Below, piece by piece: positions 41,801 through 51,043 of a DNA stretch of 64,000 bases. The stretch covers positions 1 through 64,000 of the forward strand of contig CAZULC010000008.1 of assembly GCA_964621165.1 (NCBI GenBank), given 5' to 3'. The position numbers and the translations under genes were made by a program. The first letter of the stretch is position 1. Every line of letters begins with the position of its first letter. Below the pieces are notes generated by a model. The model did no database searches. It saw nothing but the letters and a program-made list of their open reading frames with translations, and was not told the origin of the DNA. Source of the stretch: UMGS1696 sp964621165 (GTDB taxonomy: Bacteria; Bacillota; Clostridia; Oscillospirales; CAG-272).

Positions 41801-43984
41801 ATGGAAAAATACGAAAATCTTCCCCCGCTTGAGAGACCTGTTTCGGTAATCCGTGGGGTAGGCGAAGCACGTGAGGCGGCGTTGTGCAGAATCGGACTCG
41901 AAACCATTGGTGACGTACTCAGCTTTTATCCCCGGGCATACCAGAACCGTGGGAAAATCAGCACTGCCGCTGAGGTGAAGGAGTCCGCGATGGAAGGAAA
42001 AGCCGGACCATACTCGATGATTCTCACCGTAGCCGTGGAGCCTGAGGTGAAGATGATCCGCCGTGGCATGGTGCTGATGAAGCTTAAAGCATTCGACGAA
42101 ACTGGAGTTGTTCACATCACATACTTCAACCAGCAGTATCTCAAGCCGAAAATGCCAAACGGCTCAACCTTCCGCTTCTTCGGCAAAGTCACATATGAAC
42201 GCAGTAGTCTCCAGATGAACAGTCCCATAACTGAACCATACTATGACGGCGCAAAGCTCGATTCAATTGTTCCGGTCTACCCGCTGACCACCGGACTGAG
42301 CCAGAAGTTCATGGTAAACCTCGCCCGGGAAGCTTTGTCTCTAGCCGCATCGGAGCTTAAGGAATACCTGCCCCTTGACGCACGTTCAGAATTGTCACTG
42401 CCGTCATACTCCTACGCCATAAACAACATCCACGCCCCCGAATCGGTTGAGGCAATAGACAAAGCAAAACGCCGGCTGATTTTCGACGAGCTGTTCATGC
42501 TGTCTCTGTCAATGAACCTGCGGGGAAACAAGGCGAGACGGGAGAATTACATGAAAACCCCCGACTGTGGACTCGAAGATTTCTACAACCGGCTTGAGTT
42601 TGAGCTGACGGGAGCGCAGAAGCGGTGCATTGCCGAGATTTCCGCCGATATGTCCGGAGAACGTTTGATGAACCGTATTCTCACAGGGGATGTGGGAAGC
42701 GGAAAGACAGTCGTAGCCGCCGCCGCCGTGTATATTGCAGTGAAAAACGGATACCGAGCCGCGATCATGGCTCCCACGGAGATTCTGGCAGAGCAGCATG
42801 CCAACAAGCTGGCAGAAATTTTCACTCCCCTTGGAATCAACTGCGCCCTCCTGACCGGCTCCACTGGAAAGAAAGCCCGCACCCTCATCTGCGAAGGACT
42901 GACCGGTGACAACCCCATGAACAGAATTGACATAATCATCGGCACTCATGCCCTGATAACGGATGACGTGCGGATTGAAAACCTCGGACTGGCGGTAATC
43001 GACGAACAGCACCGGTTTGGAGTGAAGCAGAGAGCCGCACTGTTTGAAAAGGCCGAAAACGTCCACTGCCTCGTCATTAGCGCCACACCGATACCACGTA
43101 CCATGACCCTTGCAAACTACGGCAGCATCGATCTGTCCCGCATAGACGAGCTTCCGAGGGGACGGCAGACAATCGAAACGTTCATTGTAAACGAAAGCTA
43201 CCATGAGCGGCTCCTCGGATTCATACACAGACAGTCGGCGGAGGGACATCAGATATATGTAGTATGTCCGGCAGTGGAGGAAAAAGAAAAAAAGAAGGAA
43301 GACGACCCCGAAAACATAGGCGACATCAGCCTGTTCGACGACCTTTTCGTTGAGGAAGAGGATTCAACCCTCCCCATAAAAGCCGCCGAGTCCTACGCCG
43401 TTCAGCTTGCCGCCGAGCTTCCCGAGCTGAAAATAGGCCTGATTCACGGGCGGATGAAGAGCGTTGACAAGGATCTTGTGATGAAGGCCTTCAAAAACCG
43501 CGAAATCGATGTGCTGGTTTCCACTACGGTTATAGAAGTGGGTGTTGACGTGCCAAACGCGACTTTGATGATTGTGGAAAATGCTGAACGGTTCGGACTG
43601 TCCGCTCTTCACCAGCTCAGAGGTAGAGTTGGCAGAGGTCAGTTCAAGTCCTACTTTATCCTCGTGTCCGACACAAAGAGCAAAAAGTCAAAGGAGCGGC
43701 TAAAGGCCATAAAAAGCACGAATGACGGCTTCAAAATAGCGGAATATGACTTAGAGCAGAGAGGACCCGGCGATTTCTTCAACGAATGTGGCGTCATACG
43801 TCAGAGCGGGGAAATGAGCTTCAAGCTGGCCGCGTCATGCACCGATATGGATTTGATTGAAAAAGCGGCATTCTACGCCAAACGAACGGCGGAGGACGAT
43901 CCGGATATGCAGAAACCGGAAAACCGTCAGGCCTTTGAAAAGCTCGTGAAATTCACAAGGGACAACGAAAAAATGGCAAACTAA
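41801..43984 (+). CDS. recG: ATP-dependent DNA helicase RecG
   Basis: About 727 residues. RecG reverses stalled replication forks and drives branch migration. N-terminal wedge domain (GAREAALCRIGLETIGDVLSFYPRAY), OB-like segment, then helicase motifs: ILTGDVGSGKTVVA (motif I), APTEILAEQH (Ia), VIDEQHRFGVKQR (DEQH, II), ISATPIPRT (III), and FGLSALHQLRGRVGRG (VI). The start at 41801 (MEKYENLPPLERPV) has AGGA 8 nt upstream; an upstream in-frame start would add an unconserved hydrophobic tail. Terminator at 43988-44031. Confidence 0.94.
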   Translation: MEKYENLPPLERPVSVIRGVGEAREAALCRIGLETIGDVLSFYPRAYQNRGKISTAAEVKESAMEGKAGPYSMILTVAVEPEVKMIRRGMVLMKLKAFDETGVVHITYFNQQYLKPKMPNGSTFRFFGKVTYERSSLQMNSPITEPYYDGAKLDSIVPVYPLTTGLSQKFMVNLAREALSLAASELKEYLPLDARSELSLPSYSYAINNIHAPESVEAIDKAKRRLIFDELFMLSLSMNLRGNKARRENYMKTPDCGLEDFYNRLEFELTGAQKRCIAEISADMSGERLMNRILTGDVGSGKTVVAAAAVYIAVKNGYRAAIMAPTEILAEQHANKLAEIFTPLGINCALLTGSTGKKARTLICEGLTGDNPMNRIDIIIGTHALITDDVRIENLGLAVIDEQHRFGVKQRAALFEKAENVHCLVISATPIPRTMTLANYGSIDLSRIDELPRGRQTIETFIVNESYHERLLGFIHRQSAEGHQIYVVCPAVEEKEKKKEDDPENIGDISLFDDLFVEEEDSTLPIKAAESYAVQLAAELPELKIGLIHGRMKSVDKDLVMKAFKNREIDVLVSTTVIEVGVDVPNATLMIVENAERFGLSALHQLRGRVGRGQFKSYFILVSDTKSKKSKERLKAIKSTNDGFKIAEYDLEQRGPGDFFNECGVIRQSGEMSFKLAASCTDMDLIEKAAFYAKRTAEDDPDMQKPENRQAFEKLVKFTRDNEKMAN

Positions 43985-43987
43985 AAA

Positions 43988-44031
43988 AGCGGGAACTTTG
44001 GCAAAATAAGCTGAAGCTCCCGTTGTTTTTG
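43988..44031 (+). terminator. Terminator of recG
   Basis: GCGGGA-a-CTT pairs with AAG-c-TCCCGT across a ~19-nt loop, followed by TGTTTTTGTTT. Confidence 0.7.
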
Positions 44032-44078
44032 TTTAATTATACCAAGTCAGTCCCAATTCAATGCCGCCGACTTGTGAA

Positions 44079-44864
44079 TCACAGCCAGCCCATGTCGCAG
44101 AGCCAGTTCTTGAGAAGTCCCGACCACTGGGCCACGTGAGGGCATTCCTGCGCCAGTCCCAGTCCGTGATGACCTGACGGGAAAACATGCAGCTCATGCC
44201 TGATTCCATGTCGGCGAAGTGCCGCGGCGTATAAATAGCTGTTGCAGACGTTGACTCCCCCGTCGTCGGAGGTGTGCCAGATGAAAGCCGTGGGTGTGTT
44301 ATCGCTGACCAAAAGATCCGGCGAATACTTCTCAGCTTCCCCGATTAATTCCTCCCCCAAAAGGTTCTGGAAGCTGCCGACATGTGCTACATATGTCTCG
44401 TCCGGCATGTGGATCACGGGATAGCATAAAATGGTGGCGTTTGGCATATAGTCAAATCCGTCGATTTCGTCCGCGTCCCCGAGGAAAATTTCGTCCGTGT
44501 AGGTCGACACCAGAGCCGCAAGATGACCGCCGGCTGAGGATCCCATGACGGCAATCCTGTCGGGATTCACGCCGTTCTTTTCCGCGTTTGCACGGACATA
44601 CTGAACGGCTCTTCGTGCGTCAAGAAGCGGGAGAGGAAAGCGGTGGGGGCTTACCCGGTACTCGCAGACAAAGGCGTCCATGCCGATTGAGTTGAAGTAA
44701 AGAGCGTACCCCTGACCCTCGTGACCCGCGCGTCCCACATATCCGCCGCCTGGATAGATTACAACTGTGGCGTCGGTCAACTTTTTCTCAGCGGGGTAAT
44801 ATTCGAGTACAGGTTCTTCCTTGCACAGTCCGGGAACATTTTCCCACAGTTTGATAGTAGTCAT
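44079..44864 (-). CDS. Alpha/beta-hydrolase esterase
   Basis: 261 residues. Oxyanion-hole motif VIYPGGGYVGRAGHEG, nucleophile elbow GSSAGGHLAALVS, acid region FIWHTSDDGGVN and catalytic His in HVFPSGHHGLGLA. This is the BD-FAE/acetyl esterase type often acting on acetylated or feruloylated sugars, but the substrate is only inferred. No signal peptide, so it is cytoplasmic. ATG 44864 (MTTIKLWENVPG) is chosen because GGAG precedes it; upstream codons are unconserved. Confidence 0.85.
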   Translation of the reverse strand: MTTIKLWENVPGLCKEEPVLEYYPAEKKLTDATVVIYPGGGYVGRAGHEGQGYALYFNSIGMDAFVCEYRVSPHRFPLPLLDARRAVQYVRANAEKNGVNPDRIAVMGSSAGGHLAALVSTYTDEIFLGDADEIDGFDYMPNATILCYPVIHMPDETYVAHVGSFQNLLGEELIGEAEKYSPDLLVSDNTPTAFIWHTSDDGGVNVCNSYLYAAALRRHGIRHELHVFPSGHHGLGLAQECPHVAQWSGLLKNWLCDMGWL

Positions 44865-44933
44865 ATTTTTCTCCGTTCTATTACGTATAATGTTGTTTTT
44901 AGGTACAGTAAATCCTCTGACCGAAAACAACCC

Positions 44934-45161
44934 TCAGTGATGGTACCCGGTCATTTTTATATCGTATTCATTGTAGATAACAAGAAACCGTCTATAGTCT
45001 TTGTCCTTCAGCTTCCCGCTCTGCTGGTATTCCTCTAACTTCGCGCCCAGCCGTTTCAGCTGATCCCGGGCGGCGTCCTTGTAGTTGTTCTCGAGGTTCA
45101 TCTGAAGCTCAAAGATAATCCCCTCAATTTCCTTCATCGCCGCTGATTTGAACAGGGACAT
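44934..45161 (-). CDS. Small helical protein of unknown function
   Basis: 75 residues from MSLFKSAAMKEIEGIIFELQ, with GGAGG 8 nt upstream. The sequence is charged and almost wholly helical (NNYKDAARDQLKRLGAKLEEYQQSGKLKDKDYRRFL), with no membrane segment, signal or metal motif. The good ribosome binding site and codon pattern suggest a real gene. I do not recognise a family. It lies between aspS and the esterase. Confidence 0.65.
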   Translation of the reverse strand: MSLFKSAAMKEIEGIIFELQMNLENNYKDAARDQLKRLGAKLEEYQQSGKLKDKDYRRFLVIYNEYDIKMTGYHH

Positions 45162-45325
45162 CTTTATACCTCCATTCGCCGGATAATGGCATACATGCGG
45201 ATTTGACAGGACTCCCGCTGGGATAAACCGATGAAAAAGGGCGGGGCTTTGGATGAGCACGATTATTTGTCTTAAGGAATTTTCCTTGCAGGTTATTGTA
45301 GGTTGGGTTTACGATATATTTTGTG

Positions 45326-47113
45326 TTATTCATCTTTGTCGACAACCGTGATTCCAAGCTCAGCGAGGGCTGTCGGGTCGGCGGGAGCGGGGCATTTTGA
45401 CATAAGCTCTGAAGCGTTCTGCACCTTCGGGAATGCCACAACGTCTCGGAGATTGTCGCATCCGCACATGATCATCGCCAGTCTGTCAAGTCCGAGGGCT
45501 GCTCCACCATGCGGCGGTGCTCCGTATTTGTACGCGTCAACGAGGAAGCCGAACTTGCGCTCGATTTCTTCTTCGGTCAGGCCGAGGCGGCGGAACATGT
45601 GCTGCTGTAATTCCGGGTCGGTGATTCTGATGGAGCCGGATGAAATTTCAACGCCGTTGAGAACCAAGTCGTAGCACTTCGCTCTGACTTTACCCGGGTC
45701 GGTGTCGATATAGTCGAGGCATTCGTCAAGGGGCATGGTGAAGGGATGGTGCATTGCAAGCCATGTACCGCTTTCTTCATCCCACTCGAAGAAGGGGAAC
45801 TCGGTAATCCAGAGAAAATTGTAAGCGTCGGGGATGATTCCGAGAGCCTTTGCCATAATCTGTCTCAGTGCACCGAGGGTGGGAAGGGTTACGCTGTCTT
45901 TATCCGCAACGATGAGAGCAACGTCGCCCTTTTTGCAGCCGATTTTTTCCATAATAGACTCAAGCTCGCCCTCTGCCATGAATTTAGCGAATGAGCAGTT
46001 CGGAGTGTCGTCAACAAAGCGGATGTAAGCCAGACCCTTCGCGCCGATTCCCTTTGCGTGGGCGGTCAGCTTGTCGATTTCCTTGCGGGTGTACTTTGCG
46101 GCGGCGTTCTTTGCCACAATCGCGCGCACACTTCCGCCGTCAGCTACAGCCGAGGAGAATACGGAGAAGCCGCTGTTTTTCACGAGGTCGGAGATGTCCT
46201 GAATATCCATTCCGTAGCGGGTGTCGGGCTTGTCGGAGCCGTATCTCTCCATTGCTTCCTTGTAGGTGAGGCGGGGCAGAGGAAGGGGAATTTCGACGCC
46301 AAGGATTTCCTTGAACAGGCGGGCAACATAGCCCTCGTTTACCGCCATGATGTCCTCCTGGTCTACAAATGACATTTCAAGGTCAATCTGTGTGAACTCC
46401 GGCTGACGGTCGGCTCTGAGGTCTTCGTCACGGAAGCAGCGGGCAAGCTGGATATAGCGGTCAAAGCCCGAGAGCATGAGAAGCTGCTTGTAAATCTGGG
46501 GGGACTGGGGAAGTGCGTAGAAGCTGCCCTTGTGGATTCTCGAGGGAACAAGGTAGTCCCGTGCGCCTTCGGGAGTGGGCTTTATCATCATGGGGGTTTC
46601 TATCTCAATGAAGCCGTTTTCGTAGTAGTATTCACGTGTGACCCGGGCGATTTCGTGGCGCATGAGGATGTTTTTCTGGAGGGAGGGTCTGCGCAAATCG
46701 AGGTAGCGGTATTTCAGTGCCAGCTCGTCCCGGACGTTGCTCGAGTCGCTGATTTCAAATGGAGGGGTCTGTGCGACGGAGAGAATCTTTAGGTAGTCGA
46801 CGAAAATTTCAATCTCGCCGGTGGGTAGGTTCTTGTTGATGGCACCTTCGCCTCTTGAGCGGACAACGCCCTGAGCGGAAAGCACGAACTCAGCCCTCAC
46901 GCCGAACGCCTTATCGAAAATTTCAGGGTCGGTCTTTTCGTCAAATGCCAGCTGAACAATGCCGGTTCTGTCGCGCAGGTCAATAAAAATCAGGCTACCG
47001 AGGTCACGGGTTCTCTGCGCCCAGCCGGAAACGGTAACTCTTTTGCCAATGTCAGCGACGGTTAATGTTCCGCAGTAGCATGTGCGTTTATCTTCTTTGG
47101 TAAATACTTCCAT
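45326..47113 (-). CDS. aspS: Aspartyl-tRNA synthetase
   Basis: 595 residues, the bacterial AspRS length. An N-terminal OB anticodon domain (VTVSGWAQRTRDLGSLIFIDLRDRTGIVQL) is followed by class II motif 2 (YIQLARCFRDEDLRADRQPEFTQID), the bacterial GAD insertion (~residues 290-410), and motif 3 (GAPPHGGAALGLDRLAMIM). It charges tRNA-Asp and in many Firmicutes also tRNA-Asn. A hairpin GGTATA/TATACC (47173-47189) overlaps a TGGTATAAA box upstream. No T-box is seen. Confidence 0.95.
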   Translation of the reverse strand: MEVFTKEDKRTCYCGTLTVADIGKRVTVSGWAQRTRDLGSLIFIDLRDRTGIVQLAFDEKTDPEIFDKAFGVRAEFVLSAQGVVRSRGEGAINKNLPTGEIEIFVDYLKILSVAQTPPFEISDSSNVRDELALKYRYLDLRRPSLQKNILMRHEIARVTREYYYENGFIEIETPMMIKPTPEGARDYLVPSRIHKGSFYALPQSPQIYKQLLMLSGFDRYIQLARCFRDEDLRADRQPEFTQIDLEMSFVDQEDIMAVNEGYVARLFKEILGVEIPLPLPRLTYKEAMERYGSDKPDTRYGMDIQDISDLVKNSGFSVFSSAVADGGSVRAIVAKNAAAKYTRKEIDKLTAHAKGIGAKGLAYIRFVDDTPNCSFAKFMAEGELESIMEKIGCKKGDVALIVADKDSVTLPTLGALRQIMAKALGIIPDAYNFLWITEFPFFEWDEESGTWLAMHHPFTMPLDECLDYIDTDPGKVRAKCYDLVLNGVEISSGSIRITDPELQQHMFRRLGLTEEEIERKFGFLVDAYKYGAPPHGGAALGLDRLAMIMCGCDNLRDVVAFPKVQNASELMSKCPAPADPTALAELGITVVDKDE

Positions 47114-47240
47114 ATACTATAAAATCCTTTCTTGATGTCTATATTTTAGAAAAGCGGGTCAGCATCTGCTTCGGTATAGTCTTTATACCACATTGTATCA
47201 CATCCAATCGGGTTAATCTATATTAATAAAATGTAATTCT

Positions 47241-48020
47241 TTATTTCTCCAGCCACTCGGGGAGGGTGAGAAGATCCGTTGTGATGTAGTTGACGCCTAC
47301 CTTTTTGTAGATCTCTTCGCTGAGGCGGCTTCTCACGGCTACGGTTTTGATCCCCTTTCTCTGCGCCAGCTTCAGTGCGACGGACGAGGACGAGCAGACC
47401 ACCGTTTCCTCCGGCTGAACACCGCAGTCCTTCATGGCGGTCTCGTAGGCTTCCGAGTAATGCAGGGACTTTATGATTTTGTGGAACGAGCCTGAGTCAA
47501 CGTTTCCGGCTTCGAGCATGGAGGCGGCCTTCTTTTCGTCAAGGTCCGTCACGATGTCCAGCTTTATGTCCGTGTGGCTGAGTATTTCCACAAGTCTTTC
47601 CGTCCAGCCCAGAACTTCGCTTTCGTGGACAAGGGTGCCTTCCATATCGAATATTATAAGCTTTGCATTATTTTTTTCGTACATTATATTATTTTCACTC
47701 CAGTTTCTGCCGAGGTTGCGGGAGAATTTTTCGGCGTAGGCGGCGGTGAACTCGTCGGAGGTGATTCCGTAGGCGTTCATCATGTCAAAGAGGTACATAA
47801 AGGTGTCAGCCACCTCTTCAATAAAATGAGCGCGGACGGCGGCGTTGTTCATGATTTCATTCCCACCTTTTTTCTTGATGATGGCAATGGCTTCACCAAG
47901 CTCATCTATTGACCAGAGAATCGAAAATGGAGCGCCCTCAGGAGTCCTGTCCTTGTCCCAGCCTTTTTCATGAGCGAGAAGTGACTGCATTTCAAGAAAT
48001 TCCGCGATTTTTCCTTCCAT
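47241..48020 (-). CDS. MazG-like NTP pyrophosphatase fused to a degenerate HAD domain
   Basis: 259 residues in two domains. Residues ~1-115 are an all-alpha NTP pyrophosphatase: SIDELGEAIAIIKKK and HFIEEVADTFMYLFDMMNAYG supply the acidic metal sites. Residues ~120-259 resemble a HAD phosphatase: LIIFDMEGTLVHESEVLGW for motif I (DxEGT rather than DxDGT) and LDIVTDLDEKK for motif II. VVCSSSSVALKLAQRKGIKTVAV stands where the acidic motif IV (GDS/GDD) should be, so the HAD half may be inactive or regulatory. ATG 48020 has GGAGG 9 nt upstream. A nucleotide house-cleaning role is inferred. Confidence 0.8.
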   Translation of the reverse strand: MEGKIAEFLEMQSLLAHEKGWDKDRTPEGAPFSILWSIDELGEAIAIIKKKGGNEIMNNAAVRAHFIEEVADTFMYLFDMMNAYGITSDEFTAAYAEKFSRNLGRNWSENNIMYEKNNAKLIIFDMEGTLVHESEVLGWTERLVEILSHTDIKLDIVTDLDEKKAASMLEAGNVDSGSFHKIIKSLHYSEAYETAMKDCGVQPEETVVCSSSSVALKLAQRKGIKTVAVRSRLSEEIYKKVGVNYITTDLLTLPEWLEK

Positions 48021-48135
48021 ATGAAGAACCTCCGGCAGGTAAATTTTTTCACCCCATAGTATATCAAAAAACGGAGAAATATTCAAGTGGGAAACGCGAG
48101 ATTTTTGCGCTTTCGGCGATATTTGTGCGAAAAAC

Positions 48136-48181
48136 AAAAAAATACGCTGTCGGAGACGAATTACATCAGCGGCGGCGTATT
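48136..48181 (-). terminator. Terminator after the broken serine hydrolase
   Basis: Minus strand: AATACGC ... GCGTATT flank a structured ~27-nt loop (with alternative CGCTG/CAGCG pairing) and are followed by TTTTTTT. Confidence 0.65.
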
Positions 48182-48190
48182 ATATTTTTA

Positions 48191-49052
48191 TTACAAATTC
48201 ACGCACAGGTCGTCGTAGATTGCACGCATGAGACGGTCCCCCTGACGGCATTCGGCAACTGTAGTGATTACTGCGTTCTTCTCCGGCAGTACTATTGAAA
48301 GCTGGGAATATTTGCCGTCGGCTCGGTAGGAATTGTACTCTCCCATCCAGAAAAGGTAGCCGTAGGGGAATGAGGACTGCGCTCTCGTACTTTCCTCAAT
48401 CCATGACTCCGACAGAAGCCGTTTTCCGTTCCAAACTCCGCGGTTCAAGTAGAACAGACCGCATTTGTGCAGCTCGGTGAGGGTGATAAACAGTCCTCCG
48501 GCTCCGAAGGTTCTTCCGAGAGGGTCGCATTCCTACGTGGGGCGTTTGATTCAGAGATGCTTGAACAGCCGCGGGGTGAGGTAGGACACAAGGTCGCATT
48601 CGGCTCTCTCCTGAACCAGAATCCCGCAAGGTAGGGTCCGACGTTATTGTAGACGAAGCGGGTCCCGGGATTATAGTCGAAGGGGATTGACAGGCTCAGC
48701 TTCACCCAGTCGTCCTCATCGTAAAAGGGCCGCTGTTCGCCCATAAGACTGCCCTTACTCTGACGAGGCACATGGTGAGAAGATCCCGCACTTTTGCCAA
48801 GGCGAGGTTATCGCTGACCTTATCAGGCAGGGAGTTGGGGAAAACGTCGATGAGCCGCTCGTCAAGGGAGAGAAGTCCTTCCTGTACGGCAAAGCCCACG
48901 TCGCAGGAGGTGAAGCTCTTTTAGGCGGAGTAGATATTGCGTCTGCACTCGCCCTCAGATTTCCATTCAGCCGTAGTTGAGCCGTCCTTTGTGATTTTTA
49001 TTCCAAGCAGACCCAGTCCCTTCTTTTTTTTGATGAATCCGTCTATATTCAT
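48191..49052 (-). pseudogene. Ruined serine hydrolase (class C beta-lactamase/PBP-like)
   Basis: The gene begins at ATG 49052 with GGAG, 12 nt after the SpoU gene. The active-site motif reads RNIYSA*KSFTS, the stop TAA (48921-48923) having replaced the Ser codon of SASKSFTS by one base change. The frame continues DVGFAVQEGLLSLDERLIDVFP, then shifts to GEQRPFYDEDDWVKLSLSIPF and GTRFVYNNVGPYLAG. It shifts again to ILVQERAECDLVSYLTPRLF with TGA (48551-48553) and TAG (48533-48535), then TFGAGGLFITLTELHKCGLFY and NRGVWNGKRLLSESWIEES to the end. Three stops and at least two indels show long inactivation. The parent was a cytoplasmic or exported serine esterase/transpeptidase-like protein. Confidence 0.9.
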
Positions 49053-49063
49053 GACTGCTCCTT

Positions 49064-49846
49064 TTATTTTTGGCTGTCGCGGTTCTGCCTCATGACCTCG
49101 TACCCCAGCATTGCCGCCGCGGAGGACGCTGACAGGGAGCCGCCGAAGCCTTTCGCGTAGTCTATCCGCACGATTTCGTCAGCTTCCGCCAGAAGTGAGG
49201 CTGAGATTCCGCGCTTCTCCCCGCCGATTATGAGAAACAAGGGCTTTTTCAGGCAGATGTCAAAGGATGAGGTTGAGTTGCGGATTCCCGCGCAGATTAC
49301 ATGGTATCCACGAGTTTTAAACAACTCCGCCGTTTCCCGTGGGTCGGACTGGAATAGGGGCAGGTATTCCGACGCTCCGGCTGAGGACTTGCAGACAACC
49401 CCGGCGGCACTCATCCAGTTCCGTGGGGAGAGAATGATTCCGTCGGCCCCGCAGGCGTTGAGTGAGCGGATGCTGTAGCCGAAGTTGTATGGGTCTTCCA
49501 CTCCCTCCACCATTGCGTAGAAGCCGTTTTCGCGGATTTTGTCATGGGTCAGGGGTGGGATTGTGCGGCACGTGCATTCGGCTATGATTCCACCGTGGGT
49601 TGTGCCGGTGGTTATGCTGTCGAGGGTCTCGGGTGGGATGTATTCGAGCGGGAAGCCCAGCTCCTTTGACTTGAATTCAAGCCAGCCAAGCTCCTTTGCT
49701 TTGCTTTTCCGGCGGGTTTCGTCAACCAAAAGTCGGATTATGCGTCGGTCGTTGAAGTCCCCGTCATAGGCTGACAGAACGGCGCGGATTGAGGTCATGC
49801 CCTCGAATACAGTACAAGAGCTGACCCCGTCGGTTTCTTTTTTCAT
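49064..49846 (-). CDS. SpoU/TrmH-family RNA 2'-O-methyltransferase
   Basis: 260 residues. The C-terminal SPOUT fold has the three SpoU motifs: VEGVEDPYNFGYSIRSLNACG (motif 1, Asn/Arg), FLIIGGEKRGISASLLAEAD (motif 2) and GGSLSASSAAAMLGYEVMRQ (motif 3, knot). The N-terminal ~95 residues resemble a substrate-binding domain (EGMTSIRAVLSAYDG). The target nucleotide (rRNA or tRNA) is not known. It is 4 nt downstream of prfB on the same strand. Confidence 0.88.
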   Translation of the reverse strand: MKKETDGVSSCTVFEGMTSIRAVLSAYDGDFNDRRIIRLLVDETRRKSKAKELGWLEFKSKELGFPLEYIPPETLDSITTGTTHGGIIAECTCRTIPPLTHDKIRENGFYAMVEGVEDPYNFGYSIRSLNACGADGIILSPRNWMSAAGVVCKSSAGASEYLPLFQSDPRETAELFKTRGYHVICAGIRNSTSSFDICLKKPLFLIIGGEKRGISASLLAEADEIVRIDYAKGFGGSLSASSAAAMLGYEVMRQNRDSQK

Positions 49847-49850
49847 TTTA

Positions 49851-50963
49851 TTATGCCTGAGCCGCGTTCATTTTCAGGTAGGCGTTGATGAAGCCGTCGA
49901 TTTCTCCGTCCATTACCGCCTGAATATTGCCGTCCTCGTAGCCGGTTCTCGCATCCTTGGCGAGGGTGTAGGGCATGAACACGTAGGAGCGGATCTGCGA
50001 ACCCCATTCTATATTTGTCTTGATTCCCTTGATGTCCTCGATTTTTTCCAGCTTTTCTCTCTGCTTGATTTCCATGAGCTTGGATTTCAGCATTTTCATA
50101 GCCGTTTCCTTGTTCTGGAGCTGGCTCCGTTCGGTCTGACAGCCTACGACAATACCCGTGGGAATGTGGGTAATGCGGATTGCGGAGTCGGTTTTGTTGA
50201 TGTGCTGACCTCCGGCACCTGACGAACGGTGAGCCGTGATTTCGAGGTCTTCCTCCTTGATTTCAATGGAGTTGTCGTCGTCGAACTCGGGCATTACTTC
50301 GACTGAGGCGAATGAGGTGTGACGTCTGCCTGACGCGTCAAAGGGGGAGACTCTCACGAGACGGTGGACGCCGTTTTCTCCCTTGAGATAGCCGTACGCG
50401 TTGTCTCCCTCGATCATGATGGTCGCGGATTTAAGTCCCGCTTCTTCGCCGTCAAGCCAGTCGATGAGCTTCACGTTGTATCCGTGCTTTTCGCTCCAGC
50501 GGGTGTACATGCGGTAGAGCATCTGCGCCCAGTCCTGAGCTTCCGTGCCTCCTGCTCCGGGGTGGAAGGAGAGAATTGCGTTGTTCTGGTCGTACTCGCC
50601 TGAGAGAAGGATTTCGATTCTCTGCTTTTCCTCCTCGGCTTCAATGGCGCGCACGTCGGCTTCAACCTCGCCTATCAGGGATTCGTCGTTTTCTTCTATT
50701 GCAAGCTCAGCCAACGTGATGGTGTCCTCGAGCTTTGCTTCCAGCTTCTCATACGCGCCGATTTTACCTTTCAGACGCTTGATTTCCTTCAAAACCTTAC
50801 TGGAGTTTTCCTGATCGTTCCAGAATTCCGGGTCGGTGGTTTCTTTTTCAAGCTCCGCTGTTTTTGCTCTCAACTCGTCCACACGAAGAGCCGAACCCAG
50901 CTCGGCTACATTTTCACGGAAATTTTCAAGTTTGTATTTTGCTTCTTCAAGTGCGATTATCAA
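49851..50963 (-). CDS. prfB: Peptide chain release factor 2, without the programmed frameshift
   Basis: 370 residues. RF2 reads UGA and UAA stops and triggers peptide release. Codon-recognition tripeptide SPF is in RVSPFDASGRRHTSF; the catalytic GGQ is in RSSGAGGQHINKTDSAIR. Most bacteria have an in-frame UGA near codon 25 with a +1 shift (CTTTGAC). Here the same place reads GCTCTTCGTGTGGAC (Ala-Leu-Arg-Val-Asp), with no stop, so the protein is made from one continuous frame. The start at 50963 (MIIALEEAKYKLENFREN) fits the family length. Confidence 0.95.
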   Translation of the reverse strand: MIIALEEAKYKLENFRENVAELGSALRVDELRAKTAELEKETTDPEFWNDQENSSKVLKEIKRLKGKIGAYEKLEAKLEDTITLAELAIEENDESLIGEVEADVRAIEAEEEKQRIEILLSGEYDQNNAILSFHPGAGGTEAQDWAQMLYRMYTRWSEKHGYNVKLIDWLDGEEAGLKSATIMIEGDNAYGYLKGENGVHRLVRVSPFDASGRRHTSFASVEVMPEFDDDNSIEIKEEDLEITAHRSSGAGGQHINKTDSAIRITHIPTGIVVGCQTERSQLQNKETAMKMLKSKLMEIKQREKLEKIEDIKGIKTNIEWGSQIRSYVFMPYTLAKDARTGYEDGNIQAVMDGEIDGFINAYLKMNAAQA

Positions 50964-51043
50964 GTCTTTTTCCTCCGATTATTTATGATGATGTAATTTT
51001 GACTTAAATTAATGTATATATGGTATTAAATCTTCATATTTGT

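Noticed and set aside
42509..43249. A 246-codon open frame on the minus strand.
   Set aside because: It lies wholly within recG helicase motifs, has no recognisable domain or ribosome binding site, and is a shadow of the GC-biased third codon positions.
47173..47189. Hairpin GGTATA/TATACC before aspS as an operator.
   Set aside because: Only 6-bp arms in AT-rich DNA and no second occurrence; recorded in the aspS entry but not claimed.
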